64,000 nt of DNA from Acidobacteriales bacterium 59-55 (GCA_001897435.1 MKSV01000006.1:229428-293427); one strand, 5' to 3'. Positions 35,694 through 45,296 are shown, counted from the stretch's first letter. Notes: a model not told the origin generated them from the letters alone. A program made the numbers and translations.

Positions 35694-37556
35694 ATGACCC
35701 TGCCCGGCGAAAGCAGCCTCTATATAGAACGCCTCTGCAACCGCTACGTGGTTCCGGATCAGGCGTCCGAGGAGATGCGTGCGCGTTGCGAGGTCGCCCT
35801 TGCCGCCAACCTCGAGCGAACGCTTGCCACTGCGCTCGAATCATCGTTCTCTGCGGAGGACTCGAGTCTCTGGTTTGTGCGAGAGCTGAACGTCGAGCTT
35901 TCCGTTGGATCGCGAATTGAGCATGCGGATGTTGGCGAGATCTGGGCAGGAGAGTTGGCACGCGTTCTCGTCGATGCATTGGACAGTAACCAGCCCGACG
36001 TTCTGCACTTCCCCGATCGTGCGTCGTACCTCGCCCAGTTCCTTCTCGATTTGGCCGAAGGATCGGCGTGGGGCCGCTGGTACTATTCCATCTTCGACGG
36101 GCTGCGCATGTTGTCGGTATCCGCCGCCATCCGCACCGCGATCCTCAACTCCGTCCATGACGGTCTTCGCGCCATGCATCTGCTCTCGGAGCGGCAGCGC
36201 CGCGTTCTCATCCACGCCGTCAATACCGCTGACGTCCGAAGGCTCTTGTCCGCCTTTGCAGATGGACCGGGCTACTCAGGCAACTGCCTGTCGCCTCTCG
36301 CGAAACACTGGCACGTTGGCCTGCGATTCCGCGTAGGAGACGAAGAGCGACGCTCCCTCAGCCTCTTTCTCGCAGTCACGAAAGAGCATCCGGAGTTCGC
36401 CGGAAGGAACCTTCAAAAGTCTGCGATTGCGGCCTGCCGCCTGGCCAGTCTTCTTCACGATCATCCACAGGGCGCAGCGGTGCTGGACGCCATCCGGGTC
36501 GGCGATCTGGCAGCGCTCTACAAGCTGCTGGGAACCGATGCAGAGCCCCTTACCGCGCTGCTGCACGCTTCCTCTGATGATTTAAATGAACTCCTGCTTC
36601 ACCTGAAAGGAGAACCTTTTCCAGCCTCCGCGGCTCGTCCGGAGATGCGCTTCACAGCATTCGGAGGAGCGTTTCTCCTGCTGCCCCTCCTCGATGCCTT
36701 TCCTTTTCCGGCCGCAACCGCAGACTGGCCGGGGATGGGCAGCCTGAGTCCGGCAACAATCGTGCGTCTTCTCATATTGGCCAAATGCTTTGGGCGGGAA
36801 CAGGCTCAGGGCTGCATGCGGGACCCCGTTATCCGCGATCTGCTTGAAATTCCTCCCACCGTCTCTCTTCAGGCAATCGCAGAGTGGCAGACAGGCATCT
36901 CGCCCGCTCATCTGCAATCCTTGCTGCAGGCCAACTCCACCTGGCACAGGGACGCAGCAGCCGCGAGCATCGAGATACTTCTGTTGACGCAGGTCGCTCA
37001 CAAGGGTGCTCCAGTCAGTCTTCTCATCGATTGCGCCCACGGCATGTGGCTCAACGCGATCAGTCGCCCCGGGGATTCAAACCCCCTCGTTCCAGTGCAC
37101 CTCGATCTGCCACAACCGGCTGAATTGTTCTGTCATGAGTCGCTCATAGAACTCGGCCGCAATGCCTTCCCGCAATCTCTTCTAAAATCGTTGGCCGCAG
37201 CAGACGAGGGAGTGCTGCCGCTGCCATCCACTCTTGTGCGCGATCTGAGTTATCTTAGCCTGCTGCGGGATCTAGCACCCTTACGCGCGGTCGATCTGGT
37301 TCTGAGCGTAGTGACGCAAGGAGTTCTTCGGCGCTTTGCTGCTCAGCTTCCGGGGTTCGGACGATCCAGCCTGAACTACCTCAATCGCAACTTCCTCGAT
37401 TGCTGCGCCGCAGTCGAATCCTCAGAAGAACGAATTGTGGTCTCTCTCGCGCCGCCGCCGCTTCATCTGGTGCTGGCAAAGAACAGCTTGAGCAGGCGCA
37501 GTTACAACCTGAGCTGGCTCAATGGGCGCCTCTGCGCCATTTTTCCGGAGGGATGA
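35694..37556 (+). CDS. eCIS tape-measure protein (CIS_TMP family, Afp14-like)
   Basis: 620 residues, largely helical. The N-terminal region has SLYIERLCNRYVVPDQA, then WFVRELNVELSVGSRI and DVGEIWAGELARVLVDAL, matching the start of the contractile-injection-system tape-measure family (a strand of the form LELDLG followed by a long helix). Next come FPDRASYLAQFLLDLAEGSA and WGRWYYSIFDGLRML, also characteristic of the family. Such proteins set particle length and occupy the tube lumen. No signal peptide is present. It lies directly before the AAA+ ATPase, the 14-15 order of Afp. No clear ribosome site precedes the ATG. Confidence 0.85.
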   Translation: MTLPGESSLYIERLCNRYVVPDQASEEMRARCEVALAANLERTLATALESSFSAEDSSLWFVRELNVELSVGSRIEHADVGEIWAGELARVLVDALDSNQPDVLHFPDRASYLAQFLLDLAEGSAWGRWYYSIFDGLRMLSVSAAIRTAILNSVHDGLRAMHLLSERQRRVLIHAVNTADVRRLLSAFADGPGYSGNCLSPLAKHWHVGLRFRVGDEERRSLSLFLAVTKEHPEFAGRNLQKSAIAACRLASLLHDHPQGAAVLDAIRVGDLAALYKLLGTDAEPLTALLHASSDDLNELLLHLKGEPFPASAARPEMRFTAFGGAFLLLPLLDAFPFPAATADWPGMGSLSPATIVRLLILAKCFGREQAQGCMRDPVIRDLLEIPPTVSLQAIAEWQTGISPAHLQSLLQANSTWHRDAAAASIEILLLTQVAHKGAPVSLLIDCAHGMWLNAISRPGDSNPLVPVHLDLPQPAELFCHESLIELGRNAFPQSLLKSLAAADEGVLPLPSTLVRDLSYLSLLRDLAPLRAVDLVLSVVTQGVLRRFAAQLPGFGRSSLNYLNRNFLDCCAAVESSEERIVVSLAPPPLHLVLAKNSLSRRSYNLSWLNGRLCAIFPEG

Positions 37557-37560
37557 TCGA

Positions 37561-39735
37561 GTGCCCGACATGAATGGCGATTATCTCCAGAACGAGCTAC
37601 AACGGCTCGATCTTCTCCTGCACCGGGAGATCCTGCGGATGCGCGCGCACTATCAGCTTTCGCTCGACGAGTTTCGCGGACTCTACGTCAGCGATCAGCA
37701 GGTCGATGCCCTGCTTCACGACCGAACGAATTCATCCGAAGCCGTCGACCCGAACGAACTTACCGATTCCGTAGAGCTCACCAACCGGGCCATCGAGCTT
37801 CACCAACTCAGCCGCACTCTGTTAGCCGCAGAGGACCGCTGGTCTTCCCTACAGCATCAGTTCGAGCTTACCGAACCGGAGATGGATGTTCTCTTGCTCG
37901 CGCTTGCGCTCGAGATTCACCCCAAATATGAAACCCTCTTTGCTTACCTGAACAACGATGTGACCCGCAAGTGGCCCACCAGCGATCTGGCGTTGCGCCT
38001 GTTCGCAGAAGATGTGGAAGCAAAGCTGAAGCTTCGTGAGCTTCTGCTGCCGTCTTCGCGCCTCTTCAGCAGTGGCCTGCTGCATCCCGTTCCCCTCGCA
38101 GCGGAACATGCCGTGTCGCTATCGAGCGGATTTCATCCTGCTCCCGAGGCCTGCCATTACCTTATGCACTTTTCGTCTCCGCTCGGCAAAATCAACGACC
38201 ATCTGACGCGTCTCGAACCGCACAGCGGCTGGGAACAGGTATCTCTCCCCCCGGCGCAACGGCTTCAACTGGAGCGGCTGCCGAACATCCTTAGCCACAC
38301 AAGCTGCTGCAAAGAGCGGCCGCTGATTGTCTTTGTGAATCACTATGGAATGGGCACGGAGCAGATTGTGCAGGCCATCTGCGCCGGCCTGCGGAAGCGG
38401 CTTCTCATGGTCAGCGCGGAAAGGGCGCGCACCACCGAGGAACCGATCCGCAGAGTTCTGCAATCGATTCTGCTCGAACAGGCGCTTGAAGGTGCCGGAC
38501 TCTATCTCTACGATTGCGACGCACTCTTCGGAGCGGAAGGAGCTCCTACAGCGGAGGCTCATGCCATCGTAGCCGCGCTCGAAGACTCGAAGGACCCGGT
38601 CTTCCTCACCTTCGATCCCCACGCCCGCTGGCCTGAGTTGTTGCTGGGACGCCATAAGCTGGTCTTCGTCCTCGAAGACCCGGGCTTCCCCGAGCGCCGC
38701 AGACTTTGGAAAGAGCTGGGAGGAGCCGCCGTATCCGATGAACTCGCCGATGACCTCGCCAATCGTTTTGTCTTTGGTCCCGGCCGTATCCGCGATGCGA
38801 TCGTCATGGCTCGCGACCGATGCGCATTACAAGGTCAGGACGAAACACCCACGGCCGAGGATCTGCTCGAAGGCGCCCGCGCCCAGTCCGATCAGAGTCT
38901 CGGCAAGCTTGCCTCGCCGGTCCGCGGCGCGCATGCCTGGAGCGATCTTGTCCTGCCGCCCTCCACCCTGCGGCAGATTCAGGAAATTAAATCCGCCATG
39001 CAATTCCGGCACCGCGTCTATTCGGAGTGGGGCTTCGACCAGCGTCTGGTCTCGGGCAAAGGGCTGAAGATACTCTTCTCCGGACCCGCGGGAACAGGAA
39101 AGACGATGACCGCCGGTATCATCGCGCGCGATCTCGGGCTGGACCTCTACAAGATCGATCTGTCGGGCATCGTCAGCAAGTTCATCGGCGAGACCGAAAA
39201 AAACCTCGACCGCATCTTCCGCGCCTCTCGATCCGGAAATGCGATCCTCTTCTTCGATGAGGCGGACGCTCTCTTCGGCAAACGCTCCGAGGTCAAGGAT
39301 GCCCATGACCGCTACGCCAATATCGAAGTCGCCTATCTGCTGCAGAAGATGGAGGAGCACGACGGCGTCGTCATCCTGGCCACGAACCTGAGCAAGAACA
39401 TGGACGATGCCTTCTCGCGCCGCATGCACTACGTCGTCGAATTTCCTCTGCCCAACGCCGTCCATCGCGATCGGCTGTGGCGTGGCATGTTTCCTCCCCA
39501 GGCGCCGCTCTCTGATGATGTCGACTTCAAATTTCTCTCCGAGCAGTTTCCTCTTCCGGGCGGCGAAATTCGCAACATAGTTCTCTCCGCCGCGTTTATG
39601 GCGGCGCAGGACGGCTCGGCCATTCACATGCGCCATCTGGTGCCGGCCCTGGGGCGCATGATGGTCAAGAAGGGAAAGCTGCCCTCGGCCACCGAGTTCA
39701 AGCAATATCACACCTGGCTCGCCGCCAGAGACTGA
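37561..39735 (+). CDS. eCIS AAA+ ATPase (Afp15/Pvc15-like)
   Basis: 724 residues from GTG 37561, chosen because GGAGGG (37547-37552) sits eight bases upstream; an ATG follows at 37570. The N-terminal half is a helical and degenerate-ATPase region. The C-terminal AAA+ module has Walker A FSGPAGTGKTMTA (about 503-515), Walker B AILFFDEADALFGKR (about 561-575), the polar LATNLSKNMDDAF sensor and the FSRRMHYVVEFPLP arginine-finger region. In Afp and PVC clusters this ATPase is needed for assembly or loading and is not a structural part of the finished particle. It starts four bases after the tape-measure stop and is followed seven bases later by the cargo gene. Confidence 0.93.
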   Translation: MPDMNGDYLQNELQRLDLLLHREILRMRAHYQLSLDEFRGLYVSDQQVDALLHDRTNSSEAVDPNELTDSVELTNRAIELHQLSRTLLAAEDRWSSLQHQFELTEPEMDVLLLALALEIHPKYETLFAYLNNDVTRKWPTSDLALRLFAEDVEAKLKLRELLLPSSRLFSSGLLHPVPLAAEHAVSLSSGFHPAPEACHYLMHFSSPLGKINDHLTRLEPHSGWEQVSLPPAQRLQLERLPNILSHTSCCKERPLIVFVNHYGMGTEQIVQAICAGLRKRLLMVSAERARTTEEPIRRVLQSILLEQALEGAGLYLYDCDALFGAEGAPTAEAHAIVAALEDSKDPVFLTFDPHARWPELLLGRHKLVFVLEDPGFPERRRLWKELGGAAVSDELADDLANRFVFGPGRIRDAIVMARDRCALQGQDETPTAEDLLEGARAQSDQSLGKLASPVRGAHAWSDLVLPPSTLRQIQEIKSAMQFRHRVYSEWGFDQRLVSGKGLKILFSGPAGTGKTMTAGIIARDLGLDLYKIDLSGIVSKFIGETEKNLDRIFRASRSGNAILFFDEADALFGKRSEVKDAHDRYANIEVAYLLQKMEEHDGVVILATNLSKNMDDAFSRRMHYVVEFPLPNAVHRDRLWRGMFPPQAPLSDDVDFKFLSEQFPLPGGEIRNIVLSAAFMAAQDGSAIHMRHLVPALGRMMVKKGKLPSATEFKQYHTWLAARD

Positions 39736-39742
39736 CACGCCA

Positions 39743-42700
39743 ATGTCGAATGCCGTCCTAGCGCCGACCGAGGCCGCCAAAAACAAGGCGGACCTGGCGC
39801 GTGTCTTCCAGCCCAAACGTCCGGCTGGAACCAGGACGGCTGACCTCCTGCATCGCGCCGGCGCGGCAGGCAACATGGCCATCCAGAGGGCTGCCGCAGG
39901 ACCGCTCTCCCACAATCCTGCTGCGTCCGCCATTCGCGGCGGCGCTAACATGTCGAGTGCTCCCTGCTCCTGCGGAGGCACCTGCGAGGAGTGCAAAAAG
40001 AAGCAGGTCCAGCGCAAAGGCGAAGCCGGAGTAAAATCTATTCCCTCGACCTTCGAGGATGCGCTTGCCCGGAGTGGTGGAGGCATGCCCCTTGCGCGGC
40101 ATACCCGCGACGCCATGGAGAATCACTTCGGCGAACGCTTCGATGACGTCCGTATTCACGATGACAGCTCAGCCGCCGAGGCAGCGCGCCACGTGAAAGC
40201 CCACGCCTTCACCTCCGGCAGAGACGTCTACTTTGGCGCTGGGCGCTACGATCCCCACTCCACCGGCGGCCAGAAGCTGATTGCGCACGAACTCACCCAC
40301 GTCCTCCAGCAACGCCGGGGGGTGGTTCCTCCGGGGATGAAGTCGCTGAACGCCACCGCCCACGACGATGTCTTCGAACACGAGGCGGAAGAGGTCGAAG
40401 CGACCTTTGAAAAGGATGCTCACTACGAGTCGCCGCTTCGAGGCCACGCTCATGAATCGGCCGGGCACTCCCACGGAGATCACATTCAACGCAAGTGTTC
40501 CTGCGGGGGTAGTTGTCCAAAGTGCGCCGGAGAGAATGCCGCTCCTGCGCCACCGCAGGAAATCAAAAAGCCTCCGCTCCAGCGCAAGTGCAACGCCGGG
40601 GCAACCTGCGCCAAGGTCCCTGAAGAAGAAGGCAAGGCAGTAACGGTGCAACGGAAGGCGGACTACGTTCCTGAGTCGCCACGAGACCGGCTGGGCATCG
40701 CTCCTCATCCCTTCATGCACGCTATCGGAGATAAGAAAAATAAAAAAGAGATAGGAAATAGAAACAGTCCCGGCCACTCCAGGGCTCTCTCCAGAGCAAG
40801 ACCTCCCAATCGTGTTGGTTCTTCTTCGGCCCAGGGGAGTCCAACCCGCCCCGGCCAACTGGGCCGCAATGCAATTCCGCGTCTGCAACGAAGTCCGTCC
40901 GGCAACACGGCGACGCAAGATCACAAGCTTGAGCACGAAGCGGACTCCGCAGCAAGCGATCTGGCAAGTGGTCGTCAACTCTCGTCCGACAAACTCTCCA
41001 CCGCCGATCAGCCCATCATCCAGCGGCTGCCATGGGAGTGGTGCAATCCCTTTACCGATCCCGACTGCGGGCTTTCAAGCACCGCCCACGTCGTCTCGGG
41101 CGAAGTCCAGGAGGTTGCCTCGGAGGTCTGGGACGCTGCCTCGGAGTTGGCCGACGCGGTCGGTGGCTTCCTCTCCTATGTGAATAATCTCCTCACCATC
41201 ACCATCCCTCCGAAACATGTCCTCGATGCACACTCGGTCCAGTTTTCACTGCCCGAGATCGGCATCGACTTCCCCTTCCTCGAAGGTGCGATCCCCCTTG
41301 GGGAAGTTGCTCTCCTCTATGGCGAACTGGGCTTGCACCTGGGATTCACGCCGGAGATCTCTCTGCAACTCGGGCCGGCCGATACGCACGAGATCAAGAT
41401 CGCCCTTCACCCCCTGACCCTCAGCGGCTCCGCCAGCGGCGGCCTCGATCTTACCGTCGCCGCGGGCCTGGGAGCATTGGCTACTGCCGGAATCTATGGA
41501 GAAGTCGGCGTCAAAATCATCTGGCCGGATCCACCCCTGCTCATCCAGGTGCCCATTGCACACCTTGAGGCAGGACTCGCCGGATTCATACGAGGCATCG
41601 GGGCAAACCATTTCAGCTTTGACGTGAGTGCGGCCGCCGGTCTGACGGGCTTTGACTTCGACCTCGACACTCATAGCGACCTCGGCCTCGCGCTCGATCT
41701 CGGCCTTGCCGGCTTCGGTTCCATGTCCTTGCTCGGCTTCAATATCTGCACCTTGTTCTGGCCCTTGTATCAGAAGCACCTGGACACGGTTCTCAGCCTC
41801 GGCCTCGGCCTTGGCCTGGACATCAGCGTCGATTCCCTCCCCTCGTTGAGCATCGATCCCGAGATGCCGGAGTTCGACAGCATGGATTGGGGCGATCTCG
41901 GAATCGACATCCAGCGCGACATGTTTAAAGATGACTGCCCGCTCTGCCAGTTCCTCTATGGCCTGGGTCTCATGCCGTCGCAGCGAGGCGGCGGGTGGAC
42001 CGGACATCCCAAGAGCAAATGGCCCGTAGGCCCGCTCGGTGTATTTCCTCGCGATCCCGGCATCAAGAGCGGAGCCTTGTGCCGCGGCGCCTGCGGCCCG
42101 GACTGCGACACCTGCGCCAACGAAAAAGAACGCCGCGTCTGCGAGGAGACTCCCGATGGCTGTCACGTCTGGTGGGTCTACCCCAACTACTCTGTCTGCG
42201 GCTCCCACAGCGGCTGTCGCAATCACGACGCCTGCTACGACTGGTGCGTCGACAAGTACAACGAGAAAGGAAAGCTCGGAATCATCCTCGGCCCATGCCA
42301 TCGGCTCTGCGACTTTGAATGCATCTGCGACTACAACACGCCGCAGTGCGTCGGCTGGATCGGCGGAGGCAAGCCTCACGACAGCTATATGGAGTTTTCA
42401 GACAAGCCCTACCAGGAACCGGGCTGTCACGGCCCATGCCCGCATGAGGTGAAGACCTCCTCCGGTGGCGTGCAACAGCGGCTGTGCCTTGAGAACATCA
42501 CCATCGTCGACCGCCGCAGCCTCTTCCACAAAGGCTTCCGGCACAGCACGGGCGACATCACCATCCTCTCCGTCCCCCTGGAGATTCCGTACATCCCACC
42601 GCCCACGCTCGATGTCTTCGTCCGCGGCGAGGTCAGCGGATCAGCCGACGCCGGAATCGGACCGGTAACGCTCGAAGGCCTCTGCCTGATCTACGACCCC

Positions 42701-44485
42701 ATGTCACATGGCTACGCCGGAACCGGCTCCATCCATCTCAAAGGCGATCTCAACGGCAGGCTGAACCTGACCGGCATCCTGGGCGCAAAGGCCGGCTGGG
42801 GCTGTCTGCTCAACGCCATCGACCTCGAAGTCATCCGCGGAGAAGCCGGACTCTCGGCGACCGGTTTCGCGCATCTGCCGCTCGACCTATCCGCAACCGC
42901 GAAGGTCTCCTGCCGCCATGGCAAACTCATGCTCGACCTGGGAGCCTTCTTCAAGGCCTGCCTCGATCTGCGGTTCAAGCTCGACGCATTGCTGAAGGTA
43001 ATGCTCTTTAAACGCTTTGAAGTCTTCAGCGATAGTTGGAACCTGGTCGACCGCCGCTGGGGTCACTGCTGGGATATTCCGCTCGGCGTCACCAGTGGAG
43101 AGATTGCGTCAACGTCGTGCGGTGCAGGCACCGCCGGCGTCCTTGGTCTTGGCTCCGGAGCCCCTGCGGGTCCACCACCGGCCTTGGCCATCGGTTCGGC
43201 AGGAGCAGCCGGAGCTACGTCTGGAGGTGCAACCGGTGCAGGCGCTCCCGCAGTTCCGGGCTTCGCACACGCCACCGTTGGCAACATCGATAGCCTGAGT
43301 CTCCGCTCGCTCGTGACCGATCTCTTCAACCTGGCCGCAGGAAAAGAGGTCATTCACGATCGCTCCAACGGCGGCCTGCCCGCCGATCCCGCCAAAGAGG
43401 CTGGAAAGCAAAACCCGTGCGGCGATGTGAAGCCGGACGATGAGTGCGGCAGCAAGGATCTCCCTCTGACCAATGTCAGCTTCTTCCCCGGTCCGCTCGG
43501 ACAAGGAGGAAGAGTCAAGGCCAGCCCGCTAACCCGATGCGAAGGAAACACACATGGATCGGAGCCCGATAACAGTATTTACAGAACGCAATTCGACTGT
43601 ATCAATGCAGCGGGACAGGCAGGTTCCTGGGTCCGTGCCCACATCCTCCACGGCAAGACCAGCAGCTCCGGCTCGCGCAACCTTCATGGCCCCGGAGACG
43701 ACATTCGCAACCTGATCATCGGCGACAAGAGCCTGAACGGAACCATGAGAACAGGGGCAGAAGGTCCGGCCCTCGACATCGTATACGGCACCGGCAATCG
43801 GGCGATCTGGTACGACTCCCGAGTCGATTCCTACGTGCCCGGCCTCGAATTCTTTGCCGAATCGATCACTGTCGACTTTGGCTCCTTCGACACCGCCACC
43901 AACACCGAAGGACCGCGGATTGGCGGAGGCACCTTCACCAGGAAGAAAACTCCTCCGAACTGCCCCCCCACTGTCAGCGCCGCTGCCGCGGTTCCTGCGG
44001 CGGTTCTCGGAGGGGGAGATGACGAGTGTGCCAATCCGCTCAACAATCTGAACTTCGAAGTGACCCTCAACGGCCAGAAGCGTGTCGTCAATACAAAGGA
44101 TGTCAAACACACTCGCATGGCAAGGAAGACGCTCGATCGCATTCTGCATGTCGCCGGCCAGTCCTCCAACTGCGACGACCAATCCCTCTCCGTGTGCGAG
44201 CGCGGCTTCTGCAACGCGGTCAAGGATTCAGACAAGAAGAAGTTCGGCGGCCAGATCGACTCAGATACACGCGCCGACGCCGTCTATGAGGGACTATTGA
44301 TCGACGCCTGGCAAAACAAGAAACCCCCCGCGAGTGGGGAATGGACGGAGTTCGGAGCCGCCGACGACAGTGTCGGATTCGATATGGGCAGCAAAGCAGC
44401 GACTAACGCTTACACTGTCCACACCAACGTCACCAAGGGAGGCAAGGTGTTCACCGATACCCACCTCTTCCCGGGAGGAAGCTAG
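39743..44485 (+). CDS. DUF4157 (eCIS_core) cargo protein with PLA2-like and nuclease-like motifs
   Basis: 1580 residues, no signal peptide. The eCIS_core/DUF4157 domain spans about 112-193: MPLARHTRDAMENHFGERF, VRIHDDSSAAEAARHVKAHA, then HELTH (182-186), a zincin-like HExxH variant. Two CxCGGxCxxC motifs (75-84, 252-261) and seven short hydrophobic-Gln-Arg repeats (47, 89, 248, 279, 302, 381, 426) flank it. A glycine/beta-rich part (about 495-715) follows. Residues about 778-875 are Cys-rich with GCRNHDACYDWC (824-835), the phospholipase A2 His-Asp layout. Another beta region (about 915-1110) is joined by a Gly/Ala linker to a C-terminal part with WVRAHILHG (1296-1304) and LHGPGDDIRNLI (1314-1325), reminiscent of His-Asn nuclease toxins. 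DUF4157 proteins are known eCIS cargo. The enzyme assignments are inference. Confidence 0.85.
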   Translation: MSNAVLAPTEAAKNKADLARVFQPKRPAGTRTADLLHRAGAAGNMAIQRAAAGPLSHNPAASAIRGGANMSSAPCSCGGTCEECKKKQVQRKGEAGVKSIPSTFEDALARSGGGMPLARHTRDAMENHFGERFDDVRIHDDSSAAEAARHVKAHAFTSGRDVYFGAGRYDPHSTGGQKLIAHELTHVLQQRRGVVPPGMKSLNATAHDDVFEHEAEEVEATFEKDAHYESPLRGHAHESAGHSHGDHIQRKCSCGGSCPKCAGENAAPAPPQEIKKPPLQRKCNAGATCAKVPEEEGKAVTVQRKADYVPESPRDRLGIAPHPFMHAIGDKKNKKEIGNRNSPGHSRALSRARPPNRVGSSSAQGSPTRPGQLGRNAIPRLQRSPSGNTATQDHKLEHEADSAASDLASGRQLSSDKLSTADQPIIQRLPWEWCNPFTDPDCGLSSTAHVVSGEVQEVASEVWDAASELADAVGGFLSYVNNLLTITIPPKHVLDAHSVQFSLPEIGIDFPFLEGAIPLGEVALLYGELGLHLGFTPEISLQLGPADTHEIKIALHPLTLSGSASGGLDLTVAAGLGALATAGIYGEVGVKIIWPDPPLLIQVPIAHLEAGLAGFIRGIGANHFSFDVSAAAGLTGFDFDLDTHSDLGLALDLGLAGFGSMSLLGFNICTLFWPLYQKHLDTVLSLGLGLGLDISVDSLPSLSIDPEMPEFDSMDWGDLGIDIQRDMFKDDCPLCQFLYGLGLMPSQRGGGWTGHPKSKWPVGPLGVFPRDPGIKSGALCRGACGPDCDTCANEKERRVCEETPDGCHVWWVYPNYSVCGSHSGCRNHDACYDWCVDKYNEKGKLGIILGPCHRLCDFECICDYNTPQCVGWIGGGKPHDSYMEFSDKPYQEPGCHGPCPHEVKTSSGGVQQRLCLENITIVDRRSLFHKGFRHSTGDITILSVPLEIPYIPPPTLDVFVRGEVSGSADAGIGPVTLEGLCLIYDPMSHGYAGTGSIHLKGDLNGRLNLTGILGAKAGWGCLLNAIDLEVIRGEAGLSATGFAHLPLDLSATAKVSCRHGKLMLDLGAFFKACLDLRFKLDALLKVMLFKRFEVFSDSWNLVDRRWGHCWDIPLGVTSGEIASTSCGAGTAGVLGLGSGAPAGPPPALAIGSAGAAGATSGGATGAGAPAVPGFAHATVGNIDSLSLRSLVTDLFNLAAGKEVIHDRSNGGLPADPAKEAGKQNPCGDVKPDDECGSKDLPLTNVSFFPGPLGQGGRVKASPLTRCEGNTHGSEPDNSIYRTQFDCINAAGQAGSWVRAHILHGKTSSSGSRNLHGPGDDIRNLIIGDKSLNGTMRTGAEGPALDIVYGTGNRAIWYDSRVDSYVPGLEFFAESITVDFGSFDTATNTEGPRIGGGTFTRKKTPPNCPPTVSAAAAVPAAVLGGGDDECANPLNNLNFEVTLNGQKRVVNTKDVKHTRMARKTLDRILHVAGQSSNCDDQSLSVCERGFCNAVKDSDKKKFGGQIDSDTRADAVYEGLLIDAWQNKKPPASGEWTEFGAADDSVGFDMGSKAATNAYTVHTNVTKGGKVFTDTHLFPGGS

Positions 44486-44615
44486 GTGACAGAATTAGAA
44501 GAAAAGCTGTGCCGAGAGAAATGCGCTTGGCAAGTTGTTCCCATGAAGATGTATTTTCCGCGATCTTCAGCGTGCCTTAAGCGACCTCTGAGAGACTAGT
44601 CTTAGAGCGATCACT

Positions 44616-45296
44616 ATGCGTGTTCTTTTAGTCGAAGATGAGCGGCGATTGACCGAGAATATCGTCGCCGCGCTGCGTGAGATTGGATTAGCCGTCGATA
44701 GCGCACTTGATGGAGAGACCGGATCTCATCTGGCGGAGCAGAACATCTACGACGCTATCGTGTTGGATTTGATGCTTCCCGGAAAGAGTGGGCAGAGTGT
44801 GCTTCGCGATCTGAGGCGGCGAGCCATCCATTCGCCGGTTTTGATCCTGACCGCGCAGGAAGGCAAAGAGTCGATCATTGAGCTGTTGAACGCAGGAGCC
44901 GACGATTATCTGAGTAAGCCTTTCGATCTGGGAGAGCTTCTCGCCAGGGTAAAGGCCCTGATTCGACGGGGAAAGGGAGCATCGACCTCAATTCTGAAGA
45001 TGTCAGACGTCGAGCTTGATACTGTACATCAGACAGTTCTTCGTCAAGGCCAGCCGATTGACCTTTCTCCTACGGAATATAGAATCCTCGAATACCTTAT
45101 CCACCGTCCCCGCGCGATCGTATCCAAGCGGGAGTTGCTGGAACATCTGTACGACTTTGCGTGGGAGCATCATTCCAATGTCATCGAAGCACACGTCTCT
45201 AATCTGCGAAGAAAGCTAAATCTGCCTGAGACCGAACCGTTGATTGAAACGCTCCGGCACCGTGGTTACCGGCTATCCGAAGGCAGCGCGACATGA
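44616..45296 (+). CDS. OmpR-family response regulator
   Basis: 226 residues. The receiver (1-115) has the acidic pair in LLVEDE, the phosphoacceptor Asp51 in IVLDLMLPGKSG, and Lys in DDYLSKPFD. The C-terminal winged helix (about 130-222) has LSPTEYRILEYLIHRPRAIV and IEAHVSNLRRKL, then RHRGYRL. It overlaps its kinase gene by four bases (ATGA). The 130-bp gap before it contains a palindrome AGACTAGTCT (44593-44602) 13 bases upstream of the ATG. Partners are probably the kinase, the beta-propeller gene and perhaps the efflux operon downstream on the other strand. Confidence 0.93.
   Translation: MRVLLVEDERRLTENIVAALREIGLAVDSALDGETGSHLAEQNIYDAIVLDLMLPGKSGQSVLRDLRRRAIHSPVLILTAQEGKESIIELLNAGADDYLSKPFDLGELLARVKALIRRGKGASTSILKMSDVELDTVHQTVLRQGQPIDLSPTEYRILEYLIHRPRAIVSKRELLEHLYDFAWEHHSNVIEAHVSNLRRKLNLPETEPLIETLRHRGYRLSEGSAT

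Noticed and set aside
12136..44485. Interpretation as a prophage
   Set aside because: Tail-like genes only; no capsid, portal, terminase, integrase or lysis genes are present, while the AAA+ ATPase, CIS tape measure, Pvc16 and DUF4157 genes are specific to eCIS.
12136..44485. Interpretation as a type VI secretion system
   Set aside because: No TssJ/L/M membrane complex, ClpV or TssK-like gene is seen; the gene order follows Afp/PVC.
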